Shown here: piece after piece, positions 8,645 to 17,842 of the stretch
How positions within the stretch are numbered: the first letter of the stretch is position 1
How the letters are laid out: every line of letters starts with the position of its first letter
Origin: Paraburkholderia sp. FT54
GTDB taxonomy: Bacteria; Pseudomonadota; Gammaproteobacteria; Burkholderiales; Burkholderiaceae
Direction: 5' to 3'
NCBI RefSeq assembly: GCF_031585635.1
Contig: NZ_CP134197.1
Coordinates: 310,001-374,000, forward strand
DNA: 64,000 bases
Translations under genes and position numbers: made by a program
Notes under the pieces: model-generated
Databases searched by the model: none
Seen by the model: only the letters and a program-made list of their open reading frames with translations
What the model was told of the DNA's origin: nothing

Positions 8645-10078
8645 TCAATAGACGAAGCCCGCGGCGCCAACGAGGCGGGGCGAATTGCCCGCAAGCGGGT
8701 CGGTCGAAAGCGACTGGCGCACGGCATATTCGATGTCGCTGCTGGGGGTGATGACATCGTCCAGCGCGCCGCGCAGCCGGCCCGGCCCCGTCGGTCCGAC
8801 GATATACGGTGTCACGATGACGACGAGCTCCGACTTGTTGTTCTGGTATTTCGTCGACGAGAACAGCTTGCCGAGAATGGGCAACCCGCCGAGGCCGGGA
8901 AGCTCGGAGAGCACGTCGCTCGTCGAACTCTGCAGGAGTCCGCCGATTGCAAAGCTCTGCCCGCCTGACAGCTCGACGGTGGTTTCCATGCGGCGCACGG
9001 TCAGCGCCGGGACCACGATCGAGTTCAGCGTGATGCTATTGCTCGGATCGATCTGGCTGACTTCAGGCCGTACGGTGAGGCTGATACGGTTGTCGGCGAG
9101 CACGGTCGGGGTGAAGTTCAGCGCGACGCCGTAGGGTTTGTACTCGATCGTGATCGTGCTCGTCGTGCCGCTCTGGGGCACGGGGATCGGCAGCTCACCA
9201 CCTGCGAGGAAGCTCGCCGTCTGACCCGACATCGCGGTCAGGTTCGGCTCGGCCAGCATCGTCAGCAAGCCTTCCTGGTCGAGCGCGTCGAGTACGCCTT
9301 CGATCGACGTGCGGCCGGCCTTGAAGCCGCCCACCACCGAGAATGCACCACCGGCCGGCAGGTTGAACAGATTCGTCGTCGCGTCGAAAATGTCCCGCCC
9401 GTTGAACAGCCCACCGAAGAAGTTGCCGCTCGCGCCAATGGCATTCCAGTTGATGCCGAGCTGCTGCGTAATGTTGCGATCCACTTCGGTGATGCGCACG
9501 CGCAGCAGGACCTGGATCGGGTGTGCGATCGAGAGGCGGTTCACGAGTTGCTCGTTGGCGTGAAGATACGGTTGCAGCGTTTGCACAATGGCATCGGCAT
9601 CCGCCGCGCTCGGCACCGCGCCAGTCACCATCAATGAGCCGGGCGCACCCGACACGGTGACCGCGAGTTTGGGAAAGCGCGCGTCGATGAGACGTTGAAT
9701 CGAGGCCGTATCCGTCGACACACTGATCGTCTTGCGGAGAATTTCCCGATTGTTCGGTCCGAGTGCAAAGAGTGTCGTCGTGCCGGACTTCTTGCCGAGC
9801 ACGAACACCGAGCGGGGTGTCGGCACATGGATATCGGCAACGCTCGGGTCGGCGACGAACACGGCAACGGCGGGCTGCGGCAGCTGGATCAACGTGCCAC
9901 TGCCTGCTGCAACTGGCAGCACATCGGCGGGCTCGCTCGCCCATGCCGCCCCCGTACCGAGGCCGCAGAGCGTGACAATGGCAAGCAGCGCGGCGCAAAT
10001 GCCGGTGACGGCAGGACGGCCGCCTGCGCAAAGCCGCGCGCAGCGTGAAAACAGCTTGCCGTGTGTGATGCTGAACAT
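8645..10078 (-). CDS. rcpA: RcpA/CpaC outer-membrane secretin
   Basis: From ATG 10078 the protein has 477 residues. A basic-hydrophobic signal peptide ends near AAWA. The N-terminal pilus secretin domain follows (PSVADIHVPTPRSVFVLGKK), then a BON-like segment (LMVTGAVPSAADADAIVQ) and the C-terminal secretin barrel with VTGA, LAGGELPIPVP, VELSGGQSFAIGGLLQ and the terminal NKSELVVIVTPYIV. It forms the outer-membrane channel for the Flp pilus. The upstream extension of the open frame to 10333 overlaps rcpC and is rejected. Confidence 0.92.
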   Translation of the reverse strand: MFSITHGKLFSRCARLCAGGRPAVTGICAALLAIVTLCGLGTGAAWASEPADVLPVAAGSGTLIQLPQPAVAVFVADPSVADIHVPTPRSVFVLGKKSGTTTLFALGPNNREILRKTISVSTDTASIQRLIDARFPKLAVTVSGAPGSLMVTGAVPSAADADAIVQTLQPYLHANEQLVNRLSIAHPIQVLLRVRITEVDRNITQQLGINWNAIGASGNFFGGLFNGRDIFDATTNLFNLPAGGAFSVVGGFKAGRTSIEGVLDALDQEGLLTMLAEPNLTAMSGQTASFLAGGELPIPVPQSGTTSTITIEYKPYGVALNFTPTVLADNRISLTVRPEVSQIDPSNSITLNSIVVPALTVRRMETTVELSGGQSFAIGGLLQSSTSDVLSELPGLGGLPILGKLFSSTKYQNNKSELVVIVTPYIVGPTGPGRLRGALDDVITPSSDIEYAVRQSLSTDPLAGNSPRLVGAAGFVY

Positions 10079-10086
10079 GTGTCGTC

Positions 10087-11109
10087 CTATGATCCTGCGG
10101 AGATGGCGGGAGCCGCGTCGGCGTGTGCGGGAGCGGCGGGCGGCGTGCCGGTGGGCAGCGGCGGCACGCCCGGCGCGCCCGTCGACGTGCTGCCGGGCAA
10201 TTCGCCGTCTGCCTGGTCGACCTTCGAGCCACGGTAGATGACGACATGCGGCGCCGCTGCCGGTGTTTTTGCCGAGTGCGACACTGCCGGCGCGCTCACT
10301 GCGCGCAATGCGCGCGAGACATCGCCGGCCCACACGGGAGGTGTGTGCGTCATGGCGACATCCTCGACGTCCGGCGTGCGCCGGTCACGCGTGGCAAAAC
10401 TGCGCAGCGCAAGCGAGAGCGTGCCGAGGTGAGCCGCCACCGTGATCGTCTGGGCGCTCGCCGGTGTGACTTCGATGGTCACGGTGCGAGCGGTCGTGCT
10501 CGGGGCATTCGTGTTCGAGGCGCTGTCGTCATCCTTCGGCCGACGAAACGCTGTACCGACCGCTAGCACGCGCACGCGCTCGGCGACCGTTTCCGATTCG
10601 ACCGCGCGCGCGGGGGCGACCTGGGCGCCTGCTTCGGCCCGCATCTGCTGGGTCAACAGGATGTCGACATAGTCGCCAGGCTGAATGAGCCCTGCATTGC
10701 CCGACACGTCGTCAACGGCAACGGAGATCGCGCGCATACCAGGCTTGAGCGCGGCCGCAAGAAATCCGGGGGCGCTCGGCAAAATCACGTCGGCAACGCC
10801 AAGCGGCGTCCCCGCGCGTACCGCGTGCCGCAGCAGATCGCCCTTGAGGTCTTTTGCGTCGCTGCCGTTGGAGGGTTCTTCGATGAGCGCGCCGGCCGGG
10901 ACCTGCTCGCGCGGCATCGTTTTCCAAACGAGGTCTACGTCGCGCAACAGCAGTCCGTCCGGCAGATCGTCGGCTGCGGCGCGCACGTGCATCATCGACG
11001 ATTGGTGCGCCACACGCGGGCTCGATGCCGAAATGTACAGCGCGCGGATGATGAATGCGCCCATTGCGGCGATGACAACGAGCGCGGCTAGCTTGATGAA
11101 GTTTTGCAT
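10087..11109 (-). CDS. rcpC: RcpC/CpaB pilus assembly protein
   Basis: From ATG 11109 this encodes 340 residues. A single N-terminal membrane anchor (IKLAALVVIAAMGAFIIRAL) is followed by a SAF-type domain (LLLRDVDLVWKTMPREQVPAGA and IQPGDYVDILLTQQ), as in CpaB/RcpC proteins which associate with the secretin in the periplasm. The C-terminal third is Pro/Ala-rich and poorly conserved. It lies directly upstream of rcpA with only eight bases between, and downstream of tadV. Confidence 0.88.
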   Translation of the reverse strand: MQNFIKLAALVVIAAMGAFIIRALYISASSPRVAHQSSMMHVRAAADDLPDGLLLRDVDLVWKTMPREQVPAGALIEEPSNGSDAKDLKGDLLRHAVRAGTPLGVADVILPSAPGFLAAALKPGMRAISVAVDDVSGNAGLIQPGDYVDILLTQQMRAEAGAQVAPARAVESETVAERVRVLAVGTAFRRPKDDDSASNTNAPSTTARTVTIEVTPASAQTITVAAHLGTLSLALRSFATRDRRTPDVEDVAMTHTPPVWAGDVSRALRAVSAPAVSHSAKTPAAAPHVVIYRGSKVDQADGELPGSTSTGAPGVPPLPTGTPPAAPAHADAAPAISAGS

Positions 11110-11161
11110 ATGGGCGGCGTTGTATTCAGGCAAGCGGCGCACGGCTCGTGCAGCAATAACC

Positions 11162-11698
11162 TTAGGTGGACTCACCGAATAGTCGAAACATGGCGAGCGT
11201 CGAGCAATGACCGGCTGTGGGCTGCAGCAAGACTGCGACGATGCCGCCCAACGCGAGCGCGACGCCATACGGGACGCCCCGCGCCGGTGCAATCCAGTCA
11301 AGCTGCCTGCTCACGCCCGCGAGGGCGGGAATTCGCTGCATGCCGGCCACTGCGAGCACTGCGAGGGCAACAAGCAACCCGCACAACGAAACGACCACCA
11401 GCACCGGCCAGGATTGCGGCCCCGCCCAGAGAAAAACCGCGGCGGCGAGCTTCGCATCGCCGCCGCCGAGCCAACCCAATCGAAACATCAATGCAGCCGC
11501 GGCAAGCGATGCCGCGCCCGCGGCCAGATGGATGTCCCATGACGCACGGCCGAAACCGGTCATGGCGGCGTTGACGAAATACAGGGCGACAAACGCGGCC
11601 ACGGCGGCATTGGGCAGACGCCGCATGCGCAGATCGAAACCTGCCAGCATGATGAGGGTCAGGCAGGCACCTGCTTTCACTACGCCGGGGGCTATCAT
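11162..11698 (-). CDS. tadV: TadV/CpaA prepilin peptidase
   Basis: The 178-residue protein is a short A24-type aspartic prepilin peptidase made of about six membrane segments. The two catalytic Asp motifs are visible: AGFDLRMRRLPN near residue 22 and GGGDAKLAAAV near residue 77. It would cleave the leaders of Flp and of the pseudopilin TadE. It lacks the N-terminal methylation domain found in PilD, as usual for Tad systems. Confidence 0.9.
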   Translation of the reverse strand: MIAPGVVKAGACLTLIMLAGFDLRMRRLPNAAVAAFVALYFVNAAMTGFGRASWDIHLAAGAASLAAAALMFRLGWLGGGDAKLAAAVFLWAGPQSWPVLVVVSLCGLLVALAVLAVAGMQRIPALAGVSRQLDWIAPARGVPYGVALALGGIVAVLLQPTAGHCSTLAMFRLFGEST

Positions 11699-11727
11699 CG
11701 TTTTCCGAATGTGCCGAGAAAGGTGGT

Positions 11728-11760
11728 CTCCGGCTCACACGTGCTCGTGCTGAGCCGGAG
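11728..11760 (-). terminator. Stem-loop between flp and tadV
   Basis: The arms CTCCGGCTCA (11728-11737) and TGAGCCGGAG (11751-11760) are perfectly complementary over 10 bp with a 13-base loop. It lies 11 bases after the flp stop codon on the transcribed strand. There is no long T-run, so it may be a partial terminator or a processing/stabilising hairpin. Such an element would let the pilin be made in excess over the assembly machine. Confidence 0.6.
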
Positions 11761-11771
11761 CATCACGACCA

Positions 11772-11951
11772 CTACATTGCTTGGGTTGCCTTTGTGATCA
11801 GCGTCTGGAAAACGGACTGAAAGCCACCGGCACCTTGCAGGAACGTGCCAAGTGCGACCAGCACGGCGACGATGATGCCGCCCAGAACAGCATATTCCAG
11901 CGAGCTGACGCCGCGCTCGTCGCGCGAAAGGGAACGGATAAAACGCAGCAT
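11772..11951 (-). CDS. flp: Flp major pilin
   Basis: This 59-residue protein has a short basic leader (MLRFIRSLSRDERG), then the Flp motif VSSLEYAVLGGIIVAVLVAL, with the Glu-Tyr pair at positions 5-6 after the Gly cleavage site. A short C-terminal part follows (TFLQGAGGFQSVFQTL). This is the class IVb pilin that polymerises into the Flp fibre after cleavage by TadV. It heads the operon and is easily missed because of its size. The start is the ATG at 11951. Confidence 0.93.
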   Translation of the reverse strand: MLRFIRSLSRDERGVSSLEYAVLGGIIVAVLVALGTFLQGAGGFQSVFQTLITKATQAM

Positions 11952-12786
11952 GAGAAGACTCCTTGTTAAGTAACGCCTGCATGACAGGCTTGCTACGCCG
12001 ATTGGCTACGAAGGAGGACCGACTCATCCCCCCAACCCCGTCTAACGGCAATTGGCCGGCAAGCTTGAGCCCATCGCGCGCAGACTGGGATCCGGTGTGG
12101 ACGCCCTTCCTTGATGTCTATCGTATTTCCGGTCGCAGCAATGCGATCCATTGAATAGAGGCATAAAACAGTTCCAGTTTTGCCTTATAAGAGCTTTTCA
12201 GGTCATACGAATAGGGCATGCGCCGTAACGCTCAGTCGCAGAAATGCAGGATCGAGCCGGACCTAACGCGGGCATTTCGACATGCTTACGGCACTGCACC
12301 GCCAGACAGTGGGCCGGGCTTGCTCAAAGCCAGGTGCCACCCTGGCCGTGAGGCGGCACAAGCGCATGCGCGGCGTCGCCGACCGGCGTCACGTGGCCTT
12401 TGCGCGAGCGGCCGGGCGGGCCGCGACGCGCGCTCATACACTCGGTCCGGCGATCCAATCGAATCGAAGCTCGACGTTGTCATGGCCGCGGTTGTCACGC
12501 CGAGTTTTCGGTTATGCAGGTAGGCTTTGCGCGCAGGCGCGGCAATCGCTTGATCCCGGACTGGCATGGCAGATGACTCTGGTTCGTATCGGGAGCACGC
12601 GAGGAACGGCCCGAGACCGGTGTCAGGCGCCGGCGCCCCGAAACGATTATGTGCCAAACGCCGGTTTGGCCCCATTGTCAGGACCATCCGGTCCGCCTCT
12701 AAAATCAGCCCTCGTCGCTGCGCCCTTTCAGGAATTGATGGAACACCGCATGGATCACCCACTTGCAATGCAAGGGAGCCAAAATA
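11952..12786. other. Long intergenic region upstream of flp
   Basis: About 830 bases lie between flp (minus strand) and the small membrane protein gene (plus strand), so both promoters should be here. Open frames in it (for example on the plus strand from about 12218) are Arg/Ala-rich, have no ribosome binding site and resemble no family. I could not place a convincing -35/-10 or -24/-12 pair by eye. Confidence 0.5.
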
Positions 12787-13290
12787 ATGAAGTTCCTTGT
12801 GCGCTTCTTTACAATCGTCCATGGGGTGATGGCCATTCTCTTCACCTGCGCGGCGCTGATGTTGATTGCGATTGCTGCTCGCATCGGATCGATTGCATTG
12901 GCGAGTCAATGGGACCAGGCAAGCGCGCAATCCATCATTGAAGCTTTGGGGCTGCTGGCCGGGGCCGTTGTCGCCTTGCAGATCGCCGAGACCATCGTAG
13001 AGGAAGAGGTCATACGGGAGGCTGACGTGAGCGCGCCGACGCGGGTACGACGTTTCATGTCACGATTCCTGGTGGTTGTCGTCGTCGCGCTTGCCATCGA
13101 AGGGCTCGTGGCAACGTTCAAGGCGCTGCACCAGGATCCGTCGCAGCTTCGATATGCGGCCGGACTGATTGCGTCGACAGCCTTGCTTCTTGCCTCCTGG
13201 GGGCTGTTCGTCCACCTGAACCGGTCCGCGGAAGAGTTGGAGCCGGAGGCCATGGCGGACACGAAACGCGAAGACAAAAAAGTGCAATAG
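12787..13290 (+). CDS. Small integral membrane protein
   Basis: The ATG at 12787 follows a GGGAG motif and gives 167 residues with four hydrophobic segments, about residues 5-30 (IVHGVMAILFTCAALMLIA), 48-68 (LGLLAGAVVALQIAETIVEE), 95-115 and 125-150. The tail is acidic then Lys-rich (EDKKVQ). I do not recognise a named family; it has the general look of a proteobacterial inner-membrane protein of unknown function. It stands alone, divergent from the tad operon. Confidence 0.7.
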   Translation: MKFLVRFFTIVHGVMAILFTCAALMLIAIAARIGSIALASQWDQASAQSIIEALGLLAGAVVALQIAETIVEEEVIREADVSAPTRVRRFMSRFLVVVVVALAIEGLVATFKALHQDPSQLRYAAGLIASTALLLASWGLFVHLNRSAEELEPEAMADTKREDKKVQ

Positions 13291-13808
13291 TCCAGTGCCG
13301 AATGGGTTGCCCGAATACGGGACGTCACGCCTCGCTGCGAATGGCCGCTTCAGAGAAATACCACTGTCCCTTGTGGGTCGCCTTCGGAAGTTCGAAGCTA
13401 CGTCGGGGAGATCGTTCGTCGGCTGTCGACGAACTTCCGGGCTCGGCCATGACGGGTCACTCGCGTTTTGTGCCACTCTGACATTCAGACGGCGGCGCAG
13501 TCCGGCAAAGCGGCCATTCGATCTCTGTCTCCCACATTTTTAGGGTAAGGCGAGGCCTTGCTGTCAGGCTTCGATCGGACGGCGCCGGGCACCGAGCACG
13601 TCGCCGTGCCCCACGCGATGCATGTCGTCCTTTCGAAATAGAATAACCCGCGCGGGATGCCGCGTTCGACGTGACCACGGCCTACTCACGGTCGGCGCCT
13701 GCCGGTGCTTCGCGATTCGCGTAGATCGATATCCGGCCACGAACGGATGCTTCCAGTACGGCCCTTCCCAGCACAAAATCGCCGAGGCAACGGGCACGCG
13801 TCCATTAC
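13291..13808. other. Intergenic region with repeat copies
   Basis: This stretch holds dispersed repeat copy B (13480-13521) and, about 140 bases to its left at 13337-13354, a GAATGGCCGCTT block that resembles the reverse complement of the same repeat end. Between 13564 and 13797 there is an Arg-rich open frame on the minus strand without recognisable homology. Confidence 0.4.
13480..13521 (+). repeat. Dispersed intergenic repeat, copy B
   Basis: GACATTCAG, ACGGCGG and AAGCGGCCATTCGA appear in the same order as in copy A. The preceding 40 bases (CGGCCATGACGGGTCA) also match the sequence preceding copy D, so the repeated unit is longer than the core. Confidence 0.6.
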
Positions 13809-14726
13809 CTAGACGGCATATCGGATGATGCTCTGATCTTGAACGTTTGCGACCAACTCGTCGGCACGAGATACAAGCCGAAGGAGCAATGGAGTCGTAT
13901 TTGCGTTGTTGTATCCCAGGACGAGATCAATTGTCGGAGGCACGTCGTCAAGCGCCCGGGCAACAACATTCGGTGTCAGCATATTTTGCGCATACAGGGG
14001 GATAAGCGTAACGCCACCCGTGGACGTGACGAGTGACATTGCCGACGGCAGATTCTCGCCTTCATACTCCGCCCTGAGCGTGATCCCGACTTTTGATGCG
14101 TAATCCTCAATCACGGATTTCAATACCGGAGATGTCCTCGCTGAACTGACGTAAATTTCGCGGGCAAGATCCTGCGGCCGAATCTTTTTGCGTGACGTCA
14201 GGCGATGATCCGCCGGCAGCACGGCGATCAGGGGCTCCTTTGCCAAGAACTTGAAGGACAGGCCAGAGGTTTGCGTCTCCGGACGAAGAAAGGCAACGTC
14301 CAGTTTCCCTCGCATCAGCCCGAGAGCAAGTTCTGGGGAGGACTGACTGCACAGCGTTATTTCGGCCTCCGGCGCCTCCTCCCGGAGGATGCGTAGCGCA
14401 TGGGGTAGCCACACAACTTCCTGCCCGGCAAGGAAACCCATGGACAAGACAGGCTTTTCCGGCTGTTCCGCCCGCCGCGCGCCGTCAGTAGCCGCTTGAA
14501 CTTGCAACAGCGCCAGGCGCGCGTGATCAAGGAAAACTCTCCCGGCGGCGGTGAGCGCCACGCCACGTGCCTGGCGCTCCAGCAACTTCACACCGACTTC
14601 GGATTCCAGGTCACGAATCTGCCGGCTCAACGACGGCTGCGACGTGTGCAGTCTCCGCTGAGCGGCCGTCAATAGGCTGCCTTCCTCCGCAACGGCAACG
14701 AAATATCGCAAATGTCGAAGTTCCAT
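13809..14726 (-). CDS. LysR-family transcriptional regulator
   Basis: The 305-residue protein has a typical LysR N-terminal winged helix (MELRHLRYFVAVAEEGSLLTAAQ, recognition helix around SQPSLSRQIRDLE) and a periplasmic-binding-protein-like effector domain from about residue 90. Effector is unknown; related regulators often respond to aromatic acids. It is divergent from the chloroperoxidase gene at 15068, the most likely target. A perfect inverted repeat containing a T-N11-A box sits 11 bases upstream of its start and suggests autoregulation. Confidence 0.9.
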   Translation of the reverse strand: MELRHLRYFVAVAEEGSLLTAAQRRLHTSQPSLSRQIRDLESEVGVKLLERQARGVALTAAGRVFLDHARLALLQVQAATDGARRAEQPEKPVLSMGFLAGQEVVWLPHALRILREEAPEAEITLCSQSSPELALGLMRGKLDVAFLRPETQTSGLSFKFLAKEPLIAVLPADHRLTSRKKIRPQDLAREIYVSSARTSPVLKSVIEDYASKVGITLRAEYEGENLPSAMSLVTSTGGVTLIPLYAQNMLTPNVVARALDDVPPTIDLVLGYNNANTTPLLLRLVSRADELVANVQDQSIIRYAV

Positions 14727-14737
14727 TGGATCTCCGA

Positions 14738-14754
14738 TATGCCTTCAAGGCATA
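14738..14754. promoter_or_regulatory. LysR operator (T-N11-A box)
   Basis: TATGCCTT and AAGGCATA flank a single central C, a perfect 17-bp inverted repeat, with T at 14740 and A at 14752 separated by 11 bases as in LysR-type boxes. It lies just upstream of the lysR gene at 13809-14726. Confidence 0.6.
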
Positions 14755-15067
14755 GGTAAAGTCTTACAAAGCCTTTGTCCTCAGGGAAAGGGACGCCTAT
14801 CTTTGCAGTAGCTTCCGTCTAGGCATCGACGGAAGCACCGCAGTCAAACCAGTCGAATCCTGGAAGGAGAGGGCAATGTCTATAGATTTCAAGCTTAGCA
14901 TCGTGTTCTGCCGCGGCATCCCATAGCAGCGTTGTCGGAGTGCGCTCCGTTCGCACGTTTTCAGATGCGCATTGTGAAATAAATCTTCGAAAGAAGCCGC
15001 TGGCAGCATTCTCGATGCCGCGCGGAGCACCAACACTTCAATCAATCTCTTATAGGAGGTACCAGCG
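14755..15067. other. Divergent regulatory region
   Basis: The region between the LysR regulator and the hydrolase gene holds no gene I can support. It should contain the hydrolase promoter. It ends with an AGGAGG ribosome binding site (15055-15060) before the ATG at 15068. Confidence 0.5.
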
Positions 15068-15886
15068 ATGCCTACGATCACCACTCCGGACGGCGTAAAG
15101 ATCTTCTACAAGGACTGGGGGTCCGGTCAGCCGATCGTCTTCAGCCATGGCTGGCCCCTGTCGGCCGACGACTGGGACGCCCAGATGATGTTTTTCCTTC
15201 AGAACGGCTACCGTGTGATCGCCCATGACCGGCGCGGGCACGGTCGTTCCGAGCAAGTCGGCACCGGCAACGACATGGACCACTGGGTCGCCGACCTCGC
15301 TGCACTGACCGAGCACCTCGGTATCCGCGACGCGATCCACATCGGGCACTCCACCGGCGGAGGCGAGGTGGCCCGCTACGTCGCTCGCCACCAGGAGCGG
15401 GTCGCCAAGGCAGTGCTGGTGGCCTCGTTGACGCCGAACATGGTGAAAACCGACGCGAACCCTGCCGGTCAGCCGCAGGAGTTTTTCGACGGGGTTAAGT
15501 CAGGCGTGCTTGGTAACCGGTCGGAGTTTTACCGGGCAGTCCCGGAGGGTCCGTTCTACGGATTCAACCGTCCGGGCGCCAAGCCATCTGAGGCGGTGAT
15601 CGCGAACTGGTGGCGCCAGGGCATGGCCGGCAGCGCCCAGGCCCACTACGAGACCGTCTTCTCCTGGCTGGAGGACTACACCGAAGATCTGAAGAAGATC
15701 ACTGTGCCGGTCCTGGTCATGCATGGCGAAGACGACCAGATCGTCCCGTTCGCCAGTGCGGTGCCGCGCGCGGTCGACCTGCTCGCGAACGGTAAGCTGA
15801 AGGCATACCCTGGCTTTCCGCATGGCATGCTGACCACCCACGCGGACGTCCTCAACCCTGACCTTCTCGCGTTTATCAAATCCTGA
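15068..15886 (+). CDS. Alpha/beta hydrolase, chloroperoxidase type
   Basis: The 272-residue product is an alpha/beta-fold hydrolase closest in pattern to cofactor-free haloperoxidases (perhydrolases/esterases). The nucleophile elbow GHSTGG places Ser95, the acid is Asp222 or Asp223 in HGEDDQIVP, and the base is His252 in GFPHGM. The oxyanion region SHGWPLSADDW is also typical. There is no signal peptide, so it is cytoplasmic. The start has a strong AGGAGG. In vivo substrate is unknown; the divergent LysR gene probably controls it. Confidence 0.9.
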   Translation: MPTITTPDGVKIFYKDWGSGQPIVFSHGWPLSADDWDAQMMFFLQNGYRVIAHDRRGHGRSEQVGTGNDMDHWVADLAALTEHLGIRDAIHIGHSTGGGEVARYVARHQERVAKAVLVASLTPNMVKTDANPAGQPQEFFDGVKSGVLGNRSEFYRAVPEGPFYGFNRPGAKPSEAVIANWWRQGMAGSAQAHYETVFSWLEDYTEDLKKITVPVLVMHGEDDQIVPFASAVPRAVDLLANGKLKAYPGFPHGMLTTHADVLNPDLLAFIKS

Positions 15887-15920
15887 CGGGACGCCAACCC
15901 GAACCAGAACTAGGCAATTC

Positions 15921-15949
15921 GAGTGGCGCGCTCCACGGGTGCGCCACTC
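15921..15949 (+). terminator. Hairpin after the hydrolase gene
   Basis: GAGTGGCGC and GCGCCACTC form a perfect 9-bp stem with an 11-base loop, 34 bases after the stop codon at 15886. There is no T-run, so termination is likely but not certain. Confidence 0.5.
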
Positions 15950-16093
15950 AACCTACGTGTCCGCTTAGGGTTGGCTTGCGCCGGTCGAGCCGCCCCACAG
16001 CGGCCATCCGACACCGGGAGGCACATTGCGCTGCGTGTTCACCTTGCGAACGCGCGTTTATAACGAGGCGTTAATATAAGTTTTCCCGCCGTC

Positions 16094-16165
16094 TCATTCC
16101 CCGACGGCGTCGGCGAGCGGCGCCCCTTCGAATACGAGGCATCCGCGCACGATCACGACATCGCG
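16094..16165 (-). pseudogene. C-terminal fragment of an amidohydrolase-like gene
   Basis: On the minus strand a short frame reads DVVIVRGCLVFEGAPLADA and ends with TGA at 16094. This resembles the final strand of dihydroorotase/hydantoinase-type amidohydrolases, but upstream a stop codon interrupts it after a few residues. It is a remnant at most. Confidence 0.3.
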
Positions 16166-16179
16166 ACATCACAACGTGC

Positions 16180-17046
16180 TTAACCTCCAAGCTCCTGCGG
16201 CGTTAGCTTGAGCACCACCACGCCGACGATGATTGCGGCAATCCCGGCCCACTGCAGCGCACTCGGTCGCTCGCCGCGCACGAAGAAACCGAGCAGCGCC
16301 GTGACGCCGCTCGCGAGCGAACTCAGCACAGTGACGATCGCGACGTGCCCCGTCGTCGCGCCGTACGCGAGCGAGAAGAAGCCGATGAGACTGGAGATGC
16401 TGATCGACGCGACCACCGGCACGATCGCGCGCGGCGGCGCGGCGAGCCGCCGTCCGCCGACGAGCGTCGCGAACAGGATCACGACGGCCGTCAGATAGTA
16501 GACCCACAACGCGCTGACGACACCCATGCTCTTCACCGCGAACGCGCCCTGCAGCCAGAACCCGAGGCCGAACATCAGCGCGGACAGCAGCGAGAAGCCG
16601 ATCGATGCCGCCGATTCGGGCTTCCCGTCCGACGACCGCGAGATGCTCGCGAGACACGCGCCGGCGATGCACAGCGCGAGGCCGGCGATCGTCAGCGGCG
16701 TGATCGACTGGCCGGTGACGAGCGACAGCAGCGTCGTGACCGCGCCGTACAGCGAGACGATCGGCGCGACCACTGATGCCTTGCCGATCGCGAGCGCCTT
16801 CAGCAGCGACGCCATCGCGGCGAGGTTGCAGACGGCGGCGAGAATGCCGACCGCAAAGTCCGCATCGAACGCCGTGATGCCCATCGATGCGGGCCGCGCG
16901 ACGAGCACCGCGCTCAGGATCAGAAAGCCGAGCGTCTGGCTGTAGAACAGCGACTTCGTCACGCCGACGCGCCGCGCGACATGTCCCGCCAGAAAATCGG
17001 TGCTGCCCCAGCACAGTGCCGAAATCAGGCCCATCAGAATTGCCAT
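16180..17046 (-). CDS. EamA/DMT-family transporter
   Basis: The 288-residue protein has ten hydrophobic segments in two EamA halves (first half starting MAILMGLISALCWGSTDFLAG, second starting near IGFSLLSALMFGLGFWLQGAF). This is the drug/metabolite transporter superfamily architecture, usually exporters of amino acids or other small metabolites. The substrate cannot be told from sequence. It ends at TTA 16180 and lies 42 bases downstream of an ATP-grasp-like fragment. Confidence 0.88.
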   Translation of the reverse strand: MAILMGLISALCWGSTDFLAGHVARRVGVTKSLFYSQTLGFLILSAVLVARPASMGITAFDADFAVGILAAVCNLAAMASLLKALAIGKASVVAPIVSLYGAVTTLLSLVTGQSITPLTIAGLALCIAGACLASISRSSDGKPESAASIGFSLLSALMFGLGFWLQGAFAVKSMGVVSALWVYYLTAVVILFATLVGGRRLAAPPRAIVPVVASISISSLIGFFSLAYGATTGHVAIVTVLSSLASGVTALLGFFVRGERPSALQWAGIAAIIVGVVVLKLTPQELGG

Positions 17047-17088
17047 CTGGATTCCTCGTTTGTCGCGATTCGAGTATCGTGTGCGAGA

Positions 17089-17463
17089 TCAGCCGACGCC
17101 GACCTCGACGGCTTGCGCGATCGCGCGGGCATGCTGCATCGCTTCGTCGCAACTGCTGCCGTGCGCGAGCACGACGCCGAGAATCGAGCCGAAGTTGCGC
17201 GATGCCGATGTCGACTCGAGCGGTGTACGAAGAAAGCCGCTCGCGATGTAATTCGCATGGTCCGACGTGAACGAGATCGTCTCGATGCGTCCGTGTGCCG
17301 GACTGAACACGAATGCGTCCGCAACGAAGTCGTAGCGCTCGCCTTCGCGCGCCTCGAACGGACGATCGATGCCGCACGCGAAAACTATCAGATGCGCGAG
17401 CATGTCGATACCCGTAGACCGCAATACACCTGTCTCCGTTGCGACAATAAATCTGTCACCCAT
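17089..17463 (-). pseudogene. Truncated ATP-grasp-like gene
   Basis: The frame encodes about 124 residues that resemble the C-terminal lobe of an ATP-grasp carboxylate-amine ligase (RYDFVADAFVFSPAHGRIE, then the terminal helix EAMQHARAIAQAVEVGV). The ATP-binding core is missing, and there is no good ribosome binding site before the ATG at 17463. It is probably the 3' end of a gene whose front was lost. The family call is tentative; a small intact protein cannot be excluded. Confidence 0.4.
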
Positions 17464-17842
17464 TGAAAGGCCGGAGTAAAGGGGTATATCTTTCTCCTCA
17501 AGGCTCAGGCCTTGCAGCGTTGCAGAACCGTTTTAGCCATCCTGGTGGTGCGAAGCTTGATGACGCGTCCGAGCAGTATGAGACTTTGAAACCTTGAGGA
17601 ACTGGTAGGTCGCTATTGTTGATTCCCAGTGATGGCAAAACAGGTCGGACCGCAGGAACGCAAACCTGAACACACCCTCGGCCATAAGGCGACGCTCGTT
17701 CCGTCGCGTCGAATGACTCCAAGCAGCAGGATTACTGCCTTTCGCGCCATCTTTGTTCTGTCCATTCATCCCGTCCACATATTTTCAAACGGCGTTCAGC
17801 TATGCCGGATCGGCGGTTCTCTCAGAACCACGCGATATGATT
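17464..17842. other. Intergenic region, nothing recognised
   Basis: Two overlapping minus-strand open frames between 17498 and 17778 give unrelated low-quality translations (one ends HQASHHQDG). They may be remnants of a lost gene that linked the fragment at 17089 to its missing front part. Confidence 0.3.

Noticed and set aside
12218..12523. Possible gene between flp and the small membrane protein
   Set aside because: No ribosome binding site and an Arg/Ala-rich translation without any domain; overlapping frames on both strands look alike in quality.
16169..17377. 402-codon minus-strand frame overlapping the EamA transporter
   Set aside because: It is in another frame of the same strand, extremely Arg-rich, and the transporter frame has ten clean membrane segments.
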